DNA of 14,879 nucleotides from Sulfuricella sp. GTDB lineage: Bacteria; Pseudomonadota; Gammaproteobacteria; Burkholderiales; Sulfuricellaceae. The notes beneath the pieces were generated by a model that saw only the letters and a list, made by a program, of their open reading frames with translations, ran no database searches and was not told where the DNA came from. Numbering within the stretch: the first letter of the stretch is position 1; each line of letters begins with the position of its first letter. The DNA lies in the NCBI GenBank assembly GCA_030691435.1, contig JAUYEK010000011.1, positions 1-14,879 on the forward strand. Direction: 5' to 3'. The position numbers and the translations under genes were made by a program. Positions 7,166 to 14,257 of the stretch are shown in pieces.

Positions 7166-7744
7166 ATGGCAGCCAAACCCGGAGAACGAAAACTCCAGAT
7201 CCTGCAAAACCTGGCGGAAATGCTGCAGAAACCGCAGGGCGAGAAAATCACCACCGCATCCCTCGCTGCCAAAATCGGCGTGTCCGAGGCGGCGCTCTAC
7301 CGCCACTTTGCCAGCAAGGCGCAAATGTTCGAGGGGCTGATCGAGTTCATCGAGCAGACCCTGTTCGGCCTGATCAACAAGATCACCAGCGAAGAGAACA
7401 ACGGCGTGAAACAGCTGGAGGCCGTGCTGCCATTGCTGCTCGGTTTTGCCCAGAAGAATCCCGGTATGACCCGGGTGCTGATCGGCGAGGCGCTGGTCAA
7501 CGAGGATAGCCGCCTCCAGACCCGCATCAACCAGCTGCACGACCGGCTGGAAGCCACGCTCAAGCAGTCATTGCGGCTTGCCGCGAGCCAGCAGGAAATT
7601 CCAGCCGAGATCGATGCCGCCGCTCAGGCCAACCTGATGATGAGCTTCGTGGTCGGCCGCTGGCACCAGTTCGCCAAGAGCGGCTTCAAGCGCGAGCCGA
7701 TGGAGTTCTGGGCGGCACAGGGACGGGCGCTGATCAGGGGGTGA
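7166..7744 (+). CDS. slmA: SlmA, TetR-family nucleoid occlusion factor
   Basis: A 192-residue TetR-fold protein. Its N-terminal helix-turn-helix (about residues 29-49) reads ITTASLAAKIGVSEAALYRH, nearly the E. coli SlmA sequence. LIEFIE, LLLGFAQKNPGMTRVL and RLQTRINQL also match SlmA-specific stretches, so this is not a generic TetR repressor. SlmA binds chromosomal sites and antagonises FtsZ polymerisation over the nucleoid. The ATG at 7166 has AAGGGA at 7155-7160. It starts 10 nt after dsrR on the same strand, so it is probably expressed from the dsr transcript. In E. coli slmA lies between dut and pyrE, so this linkage is unusual. Residues in LKQSLRLAAS are encoded by a 32-nt sequence repeated at 13450. 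Confidence 0.92.
   Translation: MAAKPGERKLQILQNLAEMLQKPQGEKITTASLAAKIGVSEAALYRHFASKAQMFEGLIEFIEQTLFGLINKITSEENNGVKQLEAVLPLLLGFAQKNPGMTRVLIGEALVNEDSRLQTRINQLHDRLEATLKQSLRLAASQQEIPAEIDAAAQANLMMSFVVGRWHQFAKSGFKREPMEFWAAQGRALIRG
7561..7592 (+). repeat. 32-nt direct repeat, left copy (inside slmA)
   Basis: CAAGCAGTCATTG, then C, then GGCTTGCCGCGAGCCAGC. It matches 13450-13481 in the same orientation at 31 of 32 positions. The inner part TGCGGCTTGCCGCGAGCC has partial dyad symmetry. The flanking bases do not match, so the repeat has sharp ends. Here it is coding sequence of an apparently intact slmA. Confidence 0.85.
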
Positions 7745-7766
7745 GTGCCAGGTGAAGAACAGCCAC

Positions 7767-7843
7767 GTAGGGTGGGCACGTTTTTGTGCCCACGCGGTTG
7801 ATTTCCTGTCCGCGTGGGCACAATAAAGCTGTGCCCACCCTAC
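7767..7843. repeat. Palindromic repeat, GTAGGGTGGGCACG family, copy 2
   Basis: A second copy of the repeat at 5083-5143: GTAGGGTGGGCACG, TTTTTGTGCCCACGCGG, an 11-nt centre, CCGCGTGGGCACAATAAAGC, TGTGCCCACCCTAC. Its centre is longer than in copy 1. It sits 22 nt after the slmA stop in the convergent junction and may help end transcription from both sides. Confidence 0.9.
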
Positions 7844-7848
7844 CTGAA

Positions 7849-7881
7849 AGCTTGAAGGGGGAAGAATCCCCCCTTCAAGCT
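7849..7881. terminator. Bidirectional stem-loop terminator
   Basis: A perfect 13-bp stem AGCTTGAAGGGGG / CCCCCTTCAAGCT with a 7-nt loop (AAGAATC). It lies between the convergent slmA and GltD-NuoG fusion genes, 16 nt past the latter's stop. On the plus strand a pyrimidine-rich run (ATTTCCTGCTTTTTCC) follows, a weak U-tract. On the minus strand no long U-run follows, so termination in that direction may rely on the neighbouring palindrome. Confidence 0.8.
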
Positions 7882-7897
7882 ATTTCCTGCTTTTTCC

Positions 7898-10800
7898 TTA
7901 CACCCAGTTCAGTCCCATCGCTTTCATGTTATGACCGAAAGCGGTGCCGCGACTATCCGGGGCAACGGTGACGATGTCGGCATGCAACGCGCACTTGACC
8001 AGGCGGCCAGCAGGAAGCTGGTTGAGTACGGCCAGTTCGGGGACTTCACCGGCCAACTCCCTGCGCAGGGCCGCCAAGTCGCGGTGGCCTGATGCGGACA
8101 TCGTGGTCAAGATGTCCCGCACGGAGGTGCCTTGGCCTTGGCCGATGGCGGCGGCTTGCAGGATTGCCAGATCGCCGTCGCGGTTGAGGAAAGCGCCGCT
8201 GGCCTGCATCGGATCGGCGGCTTCAATCTGCACCGCAGGCACCACTCCTGGGGAGTGGCGACCAATGGCGATCACCTTGGCGGCGCCCGCCTGATCGGCG
8301 GTGAGGCGCGCTTCAACGACGATCAGGCAATCGGCCAAGTCAAAACAAGCGCCTTTCTCGTTTGCCCCCTCTCCCGCTTGCGGGAGAGGGTTGGGGAGAG
8401 GGCGCATGGGCTTTACCCCAAGGCGGTGCAGCAAGGCGACGTTGGCCTCGCCAGCAAGTTTGCCCATCTTTCTGGACGTGGCGTTATCCGCAGCGCTGAT
8501 CGGGTAATAGATCTCGCTGCGGGTGTCGCGGCCCAGCCGCACGGCGGCATAAAGGTCCTCCACCGGCAGCATGGGGGAGACGATGATCGCCACTTTCCCG
8601 GCTGCGGCTATCAGTTCCCTGGCCTTGGCAATGGCCTCGGCCGGGGCGGCTATGGGCTTGCCGCTGAACAATTGATAACTGAAGCGGCCCTCCGCGCAGA
8701 TGCAGGCGCCATTCACCGGATCGTTGTCGAGGCTTGTCACCTTCACCACCCGCCTTTCGGCGCTGTGGATCGTGAGGGCGCAGCCACGGCTGCACGCGGT
8801 GCAGGTGCTGATGGTTCGGACGCTGATCCAGGGGCCGGCTTCCTTGCCGGTGTTGGGGGAGATCGTGCCGGTGGGGCAGACGTCGATGCACATGCCGCAG
8901 GCGTCGCAGCCGCTTTGCTGCAACGGGTCGTTGAAGTTCGGGCCAATGCGGGTGTCGAAGCCGCGGTTGATGAAGGTGAGGGCGTTGATTTCCCGCACCT
9001 CGGAGCAGACCCGCACGCAGCTTGCGCAGGTGATGCACTTGTCGGCTTCAATGCGGATCAGCGGATGGCGGGTGTCTGCGATAACTTTGCGTTGATCGCC
9101 GGCCAGACGCTTTTCGGTCGCCCCGTACTCCGTGGAGTAATTACGCAAGTCGCAGTCGAAGCGGGCGTTACAGCCGCACTCGATGCAGCGGGTGGATTCA
9201 GCCATGGCTTGCGCTTCACTGAGGCCGGTGTTGATCTCGCCCCAACCGCCGGCTTTCAGGCGCTGCTCCGGCGGGAAGGTGCTCTCCAGGGCGCGTTTCT
9301 TGTGGATGAAACGCGGGGAGAAATCAGCCGTTTCCAGTTCTTCCAGGCGGCCAAGCGAGATCGCGTATTCTTCCTTGAGTTTGACATCCGCCCCATTCAG
9401 ATGCAGGTCGATGGCCAAGGCGGCGCGTCGGCCTTCGCCAATGGCGCGAATCAGGATGTCCGGCCCGAACGAGCAGTCGCCCGCCGCAAAGACGCCCGTC
9501 ACCGAAGTGACGTTGGTCTTGGCATCGTAAATAAAGGTGTTCCACTTGGTGGCATCCGGTTTGGTCGAGCCGGCCTCCTCCTTGATGCAGGCGAGGTCGG
9601 GGTCCTGGCCAATGGCAGCGATGATGAGATCGAAAGGCAGGTCTTCTTCGCTGCCCGCCACCGGAACCGGACTGCGACGGCCCGATCCATCCGGCTCACC
9701 CAGTTCCATGGTGATCACGCGCAGTGCCTTGGCCTTGCCGGAATCGTCCAGCACGACTTCCAGCGGAGCGGTGAGGAAGCGTACCTCGATCCCTTCTTCG
9801 ATGGTCTCATGCTGTTCGGCGGGCAGGGCGGGCATTTCCGCCTGGGTGCGGCGGTAGAGCAGAGTGACTTCAGCGCCAAGACGTTTCGCCACGCGGGCGC
9901 AGTCCATCGCCGTATCGCCGCCGCCGATGACGCCCACTTTGCGACCGGCATCGGTGATTTCGCCAAGTACGGCCTGGCGCAGGAAATCGACACCGCCGAT
10001 CACGCCGGGGGAATTTTCATTGGCAATGCGCATCGGTTTGGCCTTATGGGCGCCAATGGCCAGCAGAACCGCGCCAAAGCCTTGTTCCTTGAGACTGGCA
10101 ATGGTGAAATCCTTGCCCAGCCGTTGGTTGAAGTGAACTTTCACCCCCATGTCGAGAATCGACTGGATTTCGCGGTCCATCAACTCCCAGGGCAGACGGA
10201 AACGCGGGATGCCGTAGCGGGCCATGCCGCCCAAGTGGGGCAGTGCCTCGAAGATCTCCACCGCATGGCCCATGCGTCGCAGGAAAGAGGCTGCCGATAG
10301 GCCCGCCGGGCCACCGCCGACAATAGCGACGCGCTTGCCAGTATCCGCGCCGGAGGCGACCACAAAGGGGCCGTTGGCCAGTTCATACTCAGAGGAGAAG
10401 CGTTTAAGCGGATTGATGGCCACCGCCTCGTCCACCAGGGTGCGCCGACATTCCGATTCGCAGGGGTGGGGGCAGATGCGTCCACACACCACCGGCAGGG
10501 GGTTGCGTTCCTTGATCAGCCGCACCGCCGCCTCGAACTGGCCGTTGGCGATGTGGGCGATGTAGCCCTGGATGTCGATGTTGGCCGGGCAGGTCGTCTC
10601 GCAGGGGGCGACGCAGTCGCCGACATGGTCGGAGAGGATCAGATCCAGGCCCATTTTGCGGCTTTTCGTCACGCGTTCGCTGTCGGTATGGATCACCATG
10701 CCGGGCGCGATGCGCGTGCTGCACGCGGGCAACAGGGTGCGCGCCTTCTCCACGTCCACCACGCACAGGAAGCACGAGGCAAAGGGTTTCAGGCGGTTGT

Positions 10801-10957
10801 CGTGACAAAAGGTGGGGATATGCACCCCCTGGGAGTCGGCAACCTCGCGAATGGTCGATCCGGCGGTTGCCTGGACCGGTTGTCCGTTGAGGGTAATGGC
10901 GATAGTTTCGGTCATAACGGGGCCTCGCGTGTTCGGAACGGGGGATGCGTCGGTCAT
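7898..10957 (-). CDS. GltD-NuoG fusion subunit of a Stn/Nfn-like NAD(P)H-ferredoxin oxidoreductase
   Basis: A 1019-residue multidomain redox protein. A NuoG-type [2Fe-2S] domain (Cys51/62/65/79) comes first. GltD-type Fe-S motifs follow (Cys115/119/123; GRICPHPCESEC 159-170), then FAD site GGGPAG 214-219 and nucleotide site GGGDTAMD 345-352. Next is CIECGCNARFDC (591-602), two [4Fe-4S] motifs (Cys641/644/647/651; Cys684/687/690/694) and a further CxxCxxxC (719/722/726, then C754). The end resembles a degenerate NuoG/molybdopterin-oxidoreductase domain without visible cofactor motifs. I infer the NADPH-side subunit of a flavin-based transhydrogenase; a NADPH:acceptor oxidoreductase is the alternative. 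ATG 10957 overlaps the preceding stop by 4 nt; ATG 10915 is also possible. Residues 851-874 are encoded by an inserted repeat. Confidence 0.82.
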   Translation of the reverse strand: MTDASPVPNTRGPVMTETIAITLNGQPVQATAGSTIREVADSQGVHIPTFCHDNRLKPFASCFLCVVDVEKARTLLPACSTRIAPGMVIHTDSERVTKSRKMGLDLILSDHVGDCVAPCETTCPANIDIQGYIAHIANGQFEAAVRLIKERNPLPVVCGRICPHPCESECRRTLVDEAVAINPLKRFSSEYELANGPFVVASGADTGKRVAIVGGGPAGLSAASFLRRMGHAVEIFEALPHLGGMARYGIPRFRLPWELMDREIQSILDMGVKVHFNQRLGKDFTIASLKEQGFGAVLLAIGAHKAKPMRIANENSPGVIGGVDFLRQAVLGEITDAGRKVGVIGGGDTAMDCARVAKRLGAEVTLLYRRTQAEMPALPAEQHETIEEGIEVRFLTAPLEVVLDDSGKAKALRVITMELGEPDGSGRRSPVPVAGSEEDLPFDLIIAAIGQDPDLACIKEEAGSTKPDATKWNTFIYDAKTNVTSVTGVFAAGDCSFGPDILIRAIGEGRRAALAIDLHLNGADVKLKEEYAISLGRLEELETADFSPRFIHKKRALESTFPPEQRLKAGGWGEINTGLSEAQAMAESTRCIECGCNARFDCDLRNYSTEYGATEKRLAGDQRKVIADTRHPLIRIEADKCITCASCVRVCSEVREINALTFINRGFDTRIGPNFNDPLQQSGCDACGMCIDVCPTGTISPNTGKEAGPWISVRTISTCTACSRGCALTIHSAERRVVKVTSLDNDPVNGACICAEGRFSYQLFSGKPIAAPAEAIAKARELIAAAGKVAIIVSPMLPVEDLYAAVRLGRDTRSEIYYPISAADNATSRKMGKLAGEANVALLHRLGVKPMRPLPNPLPQAGEGANEKGACFDLADCLIVVEARLTADQAGAAKVIAIGRHSPGVVPAVQIEAADPMQASGAFLNRDGDLAILQAAAIGQGQGTSVRDILTTMSASGHRDLAALRRELAGEVPELAVLNQLPAGRLVKCALHADIVTVAPDSRGTAFGHNMKAMGLNWV
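8336..8402. repeat. Third copy of the dsrN palindromic element, inside the GltD-NuoG fusion gene
   Basis: On the plus strand: CAAGTCAAAACAAGCGCC, TTTCTCGTTTGCCCCCTCTC, tip CGCTTG, CGGGAGAGGGTTGGGGAGAG. It matches the right dsrN copy (5971-6034, inverted) across palindrome and tail. On the coding strand it reads NPLPQAGEGANEKGACFDL at residues about 856-874, in the same frame as GEGANVEGACFDL in DsrN. It lies in a low-conservation stretch between LLHRLGVKP and ADCLIVVEA, so it probably adds a loop without breaking the fold. Confidence 0.88.
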
Positions 10958-12738
10958 TGAACCACCAGCGCTTTCGGTGCGCATACTTCGGCGCACATAC
11001 CGCAGTTGATGCAGACCGTGGTGTCAATGACCCAGGTCTCCGGTTTTTTGGTTTCGCCCGTGATGCAGTTGACCGGGCAGTAGCGCTGGCAGATGGAGCA
11101 GCCGGTACACTGGCTCTGATCGATGGTATGCTGGATCAGACCCTTGCAAACACCCGCCGGGCACTTCTTGTCGCACACATGGGCGAGATATTCGTCGCGG
11201 AAATAGCGCAGGGTGGTGAGCACCGGGTTGGGCGAAGTCTGCCCCAGACCGCAGAGGCTGGCATCCTTGACGCTGTTGGAAAGCTCTTCGAGGGTGTCGA
11301 GGTCTTCCATTTCCCCTTTGCCTTCGCAGATGCGGGTCAAAATCTCCCGCAGGCGGATGTTGCCAATGCGGCAAAAGGTGCATTTGCCGCAGGACTCGCG
11401 CTGGGTGAATTCGAGGAAATAGCGGGCAATGTCCACCATGCAGGACTTGGTGTCCATGACGACCATGCCGCCGGAACCCATGATCGCCCCGGTGGCGTTG
11501 ATGGCGGCGTATTCAATCGGGGTGTCGAAGAGGGATTCCGGGATACAGCCGCCGCTGGGGCCCCCGAGTTGCACCGCTTTGAGCGGATGCTCCGACGAAG
11601 ATCCGCCGCCGATTTCCATCAGCAACTCGCGCACGCTCATCCCCATCGGGATTTCCACCAGACCGCCACGCGCAATCGCGCCGGCCAGGGCAAAAACCTT
11701 GGTGCCCTTGCTGTCGGAGGTGCCGATGCTGGAGTAGGCCGGCCCTCCGTTGAGGATGATCCAGGCCAGATTGGAGAGGGTTTCGACGTTGTTGATAATG
11801 GTCGGCTTGCCGAACAGCCCTTTAATAGCCGGGAAGGGGGGGCGAATGCGCGGCATTCCGCGCAGCCCCTCGATGGAGGCCAGCAGGGCGGTCTCTTCGC
11901 CGCAGACAAAGGCGCCGGCGCCCTCTTTGACTTTTACGTCAAAGGAAAAATCGCTTCCCAGGATGTTCTCGCCGAGATAACCCGCCGCGCGGGCATCTTT
12001 GATCGCCTTGTTGAAGTTGATCACCGCCAGCGGGTATTCGGCGCGGATATAGGCATAACCTTTGGCCGCTCCGATGGCGTAGGCGGCGATCAGCATCCCT
12101 TCCAGGACACTGTGGGGGTCGCCCTCCAGCAGGGAGCGATCCATGAACGCGCCGGGGTCGCCCTCGTCGCCGTTGCAGATTAAATACTTGAGGTCGCCAG
12201 GGGCGTTGCGGGCAAAGCGCCACTTGGCATGGGTGGGGAAGCCCGCGCCGCCGCGACCGCGCAGTCCGGCAACCTCCACCTCTTTGATGACATCATCGGG
12301 GGTCATGCCGCCTTTGATGATCTTTTCCAGGGCTTGATAGCCGGTGCGCGCCTTGTACTGCTCGATGGAGGTCGGATTGAGCTGGCCGACGTTGCGCAGA
12401 GCGATGCGGGTCTGGCGGGCAAGGTATTTTCCCTTTTCCAGGCCGGGTTGATCGCTGGAGCGGATCAGCATCTCTGCGGGCAGTTCGCCGTCGGCAGTGT
12501 GAAAGGCGACAATTTGCGGGATATTCTTCTTGTCAACCAGGCCGTACAGGTGGGTGGTTCCGCTGGTTTCGTCGCCAATCTCCACCATCACTTCCTGGTG
12601 GCACATGCCGGCGCAGCCGACGGTGCGAAAAACGGCCTGGGGGAGTTTTTTCTGTAACAGGGAGAATACCTCCCTGGCCCCGGCGGCAATGCCGCAGGTT
12701 CCTTCCCCTACAGTGACGATCAATCCTTCTCCGCTCAT
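10954..12738 (-). CDS. HydB/HndC/NuoF-like NADH-binding flavoprotein with extra ferredoxin domains
   Basis: A 594-residue protein with the HydB/HndC architecture, longer than complex I NuoF (about 440). The N-terminal thioredoxin-like [2Fe-2S] domain has Cys15 in GTCGIAAGA and Cys42/46 in GCAGMC. The NADH/FMN core includes GRGGAGFPTHAKW (161-173), ICNGDEGDPGAF and CGEETALLASIEG. The N3-type cluster is CGKCTFC (Cys450/453/456) with Cys496. Two C-terminal [4Fe-4S] ferredoxin motifs follow (Cys544/547/550/554 and Cys576/579/582/586). These proteins oxidise or reduce NAD(H) at FMN in bifurcating hydrogenases and Stn-type transhydrogenases. The start and end both overlap neighbouring genes by 4 nt (ATGA), implying coupled translation and a fixed-stoichiometry complex. 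Confidence 0.9.
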   Translation of the reverse strand: MSGEGLIVTVGEGTCGIAAGAREVFSLLQKKLPQAVFRTVGCAGMCHQEVMVEIGDETSGTTHLYGLVDKKNIPQIVAFHTADGELPAEMLIRSSDQPGLEKGKYLARQTRIALRNVGQLNPTSIEQYKARTGYQALEKIIKGGMTPDDVIKEVEVAGLRGRGGAGFPTHAKWRFARNAPGDLKYLICNGDEGDPGAFMDRSLLEGDPHSVLEGMLIAAYAIGAAKGYAYIRAEYPLAVINFNKAIKDARAAGYLGENILGSDFSFDVKVKEGAGAFVCGEETALLASIEGLRGMPRIRPPFPAIKGLFGKPTIINNVETLSNLAWIILNGGPAYSSIGTSDSKGTKVFALAGAIARGGLVEIPMGMSVRELLMEIGGGSSSEHPLKAVQLGGPSGGCIPESLFDTPIEYAAINATGAIMGSGGMVVMDTKSCMVDIARYFLEFTQRESCGKCTFCRIGNIRLREILTRICEGKGEMEDLDTLEELSNSVKDASLCGLGQTSPNPVLTTLRYFRDEYLAHVCDKKCPAGVCKGLIQHTIDQSQCTGCSICQRYCPVNCITGETKKPETWVIDTTVCINCGMCAEVCAPKALVVQ

Positions 12739-13313
12739 TCGGGGCTCCCCTCATCGTTCTCGACCGGTGCCGATTCGGTTTTCTCTGGCTTGGCTTTTTC
12801 AAGTCCAAGGAGTGTCTCATTGTGGCTCTTGGCGTGTTTTTTCAAGCTACGCTGAGAGTCTGCCCCCTTGAGGTTGGGGAAGACATCGTCGCCGATCACC
12901 ATCACCGGGGCGAGTGAGCAGCAACCTATGCAGGCCACGTCTTCCATGGTGTAGCTGCCGTTGCGTGAGGTGTCAGCTTCGGGATCGGTGATGTCCAGCG
13001 CCTGACGCAACGCGGTGTTGAGCCGGTCAGCCCCCTTTACGTGGCAGGCGGTGCCGTGGCAAACCTTGATCCGGTTGCGCCCTACCGGACGCAAGCGGAA
13101 CTGGGCATAAAAGGTGACGACGCCAAAGAGTTGACTGGCGTTGATGTCGCTATATTGAATTACCAAATCCATAGCCTTACGCGGCACATAGCCATATTCG
13201 GTCTGAATGGCTTGCAGCAACGGCACGGCGGCGGAGGAATCGGAACCGATCTGGGCGATCCATTGCTGGATGAGTTGTGGATCGACAACAGCTTCCAGGG
13301 AGGAAGTGGTCAC
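12735..13313 (-). CDS. NuoE/HydC-like [2Fe-2S] subunit
   Basis: A 192-residue thioredoxin-fold protein of the 24-kDa (NuoE/HndA/HydC) family. The cluster ligands are Cys85 and Cys90 in CHGTAC and Cys128 and Cys132 in CIGCC; the core GVVTFYAQF is typical. A charged tail from about residue 158 (KAKPEKTESAPVENDEGSPE end) is additional to the fold. It is the first gene of the three-gene minus operon and relays electrons next to the FMN of the HydB-like partner. The GTG start at 13313 is supported by AGGAG (plus-strand 13322-13326) 8 nt upstream. A sigma70-like promoter lies about 90 nt further up. No other complex I subunits are nearby, so this is not part of a nuo operon. Confidence 0.9.
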   Translation of the reverse strand: MTTSSLEAVVDPQLIQQWIAQIGSDSSAAVPLLQAIQTEYGYVPRKAMDLVIQYSDINASQLFGVVTFYAQFRLRPVGRNRIKVCHGTACHVKGADRLNTALRQALDITDPEADTSRNGSYTMEDVACIGCCSLAPVMVIGDDVFPNLKGADSQRSLKKHAKSHNETLLGLEKAKPEKTESAPVENDEGSPE

Positions 13314-13402
13314 GGCGTATGCTCCTCAATAAGTTCGCAGAAGTTGGCAATTCTCTACTTTAGTGGCAAAAAAAGAAATAGGAATTCAGGTACAAGAACA
13401 AA

Positions 13403-13431
13403 ATTATTTTTGGTGTCGGCACCTCTGTCAA
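13403..13431 (-). promoter_or_regulatory. Sigma70-like promoter for the NuoE/NuoF/GltD-NuoG operon
   Basis: On the minus strand TTGACA (13431-13426) is followed after exactly 17 nt by AATAAT (13408-13403), one mismatch from the consensus -10. The expected transcript starts near 13396, leaving a leader of about 80 nt before the GTG at 13313. The spacer contains the near-palindrome GGTGTCGGCACC (13412-13423), a possible operator. The region around it is notably AT-rich compared with the genes. Confidence 0.65.
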
Positions 13432-13449
13432 ACGCTGCTTAGTCACGGC

Positions 13450-13481
13450 CAAGCAGTCATTGTGGCTTGCCGCGAGCCAGC
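13450..13481 (+). repeat. 32-nt direct repeat, right copy (just past moeB)
   Basis: CAAGCAGTCATTG, then T, then GGCTTGCCGCGAGCCAGC. It is identical to 7561-7592 in slmA except for one base, in the same orientation. It starts immediately upstream of the minus-operon promoter region and ends 1 nt before the moeB stop codon. The part TGGCTTGC/GCGAGCCA can form an 8-bp hairpin with one wobble pair, which might act as a weak terminator for moeB. Confidence 0.85.
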
Positions 13482-13482
13482 C

Positions 13483-14241
13483 CTACGAAGGCTGATCGGC
13501 TGAACATACCGGGCAGGCCGGATCCTTCTTCAGCCGGATCGAACGCCATTCCATCTGCAATCCGTCGAGCAGCAGCAGCCGGCCATTCAGCGGCCGGCCG
13601 GCGCCGCATAGTATTTTCAGCGCTTCGGCCGCCTGGGTCGAGCCGATGATCCCCACCAGCGGCGCGAACACGCCCATCACCGCACAGCGCTCGCCTTCCT
13701 CCCCCCCCGCTTCCGGAAACAGGCAGTGGTAGCAAGGGCTGGAGAGGGTGCGCAAATCAAAAACCGCCACCTGTCCATCGAAGCGTATTGCCGCGCCGGA
13801 AACCAGCGGCTTGCCGTGGGCGACGCAGGCGCGGTTGACGGCATGGCGGGTGGCGAAGTTGTCGCTGGCATCGAGCACGACATCGGACTGGGCGATGAGA
13901 TGGTTAAGTTCAGCGCCTTCGACGCGCTGCGGAATGGCCGTAATGTTGATTTCGGGATTGATGGCTTTGAGCGTGCGCTGCGCCGATGTCGCCTTGTTGG
14001 TGCCGAGGGAATGGGTGAAGTGGGCGATCTGGCGCTGCAGGTTGGTGAGGTCGACGCTGTCGCCGTCGCAGATCGTGATCCTGCCGACGCCGCTGGCGGC
14101 AAGGTAGAGCGCGGCTGGGGAGCCCAGGCCACCGGCGCCGATAATCAGGGCATGGGCGCCAAGCAGCTTTTCCTGACCCTCGATGCCAATCTGTGGCAGC
14201 AGGATGTGCCGGCTGTAGCGCAGGAGCTGGTTGTCGTTCAT
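13483..14241 (-). CDS. moeB: MoeB/ThiF/HesA-family adenylyltransferase
   Basis: A 252-residue E1-like enzyme that adenylates the C-terminal glycine of a small sulfur-carrier protein (MoaD or ThiS type). RYSRHILLPQIG (8-19) is the family start. The nucleotide-binding GAGGLGSP is at 35-42 and LTNLQRQ at 65-71, with the metal-binding DASDN at 124-128. Zinc ligands are CYHC (170/173) and CPVC (243/246). Cys186 in ERCAVMG is the position of the possible acyl-linked cysteine. MoeB and ThiF cannot be separated firmly by sequence alone; the length without a rhodanese domain and the location next to ctpA, common in Betaproteobacteria, favour MoeB. The stop (13483-13485) abuts the 32-nt repeat. Confidence 0.85.
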   Translation of the reverse strand: MNDNQLLRYSRHILLPQIGIEGQEKLLGAHALIIGAGGLGSPAALYLAASGVGRITICDGDSVDLTNLQRQIAHFTHSLGTNKATSAQRTLKAINPEINITAIPQRVEGAELNHLIAQSDVVLDASDNFATRHAVNRACVAHGKPLVSGAAIRFDGQVAVFDLRTLSSPCYHCLFPEAGGEEGERCAVMGVFAPLVGIIGSTQAAEALKILCGAGRPLNGRLLLLDGLQMEWRSIRLKKDPACPVCSADQPS

Positions 14242-14257
14242 TTCGGGGGTTCAGGAA

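Noticed and set aside
7166-7744. A generic TetR repressor regulating dsr
   Set aside because: The helix-turn-helix and mid-protein motifs agree specifically with SlmA, so a local transcriptional role is not the best reading, though not excluded.
8132-10300. Long plus-strand open frame (over 700 codons) opposite the GltD-NuoG fusion gene
   Set aside because: It is antisense to a gene with clear Fe-S and nucleotide motifs, has no recognisable domains, and its composition is what a GC-rich coding strand produces in the complementary frame.
10958-10996. Upstream ATG at 10996 for the GltD-NuoG fusion
   Set aside because: It lies well inside the HydB-like gene; ATG 10957 gives the same 4-nt coupling seen at the other junction and keeps the whole [2Fe-2S] domain.
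10945-12183. Plus-strand open frame of about 410 codons opposite the HydB-like gene
   Set aside because: A shadow of the NuoF-fold gene; the encoded residues are repetitive and no family features are visible.
10954-13313. Complex I (nuo) operon fragment
   Set aside because: The NuoF-like protein has extra N- and C-terminal Fe-S domains, the third subunit is a GltD fusion, and no other nuo genes are present.
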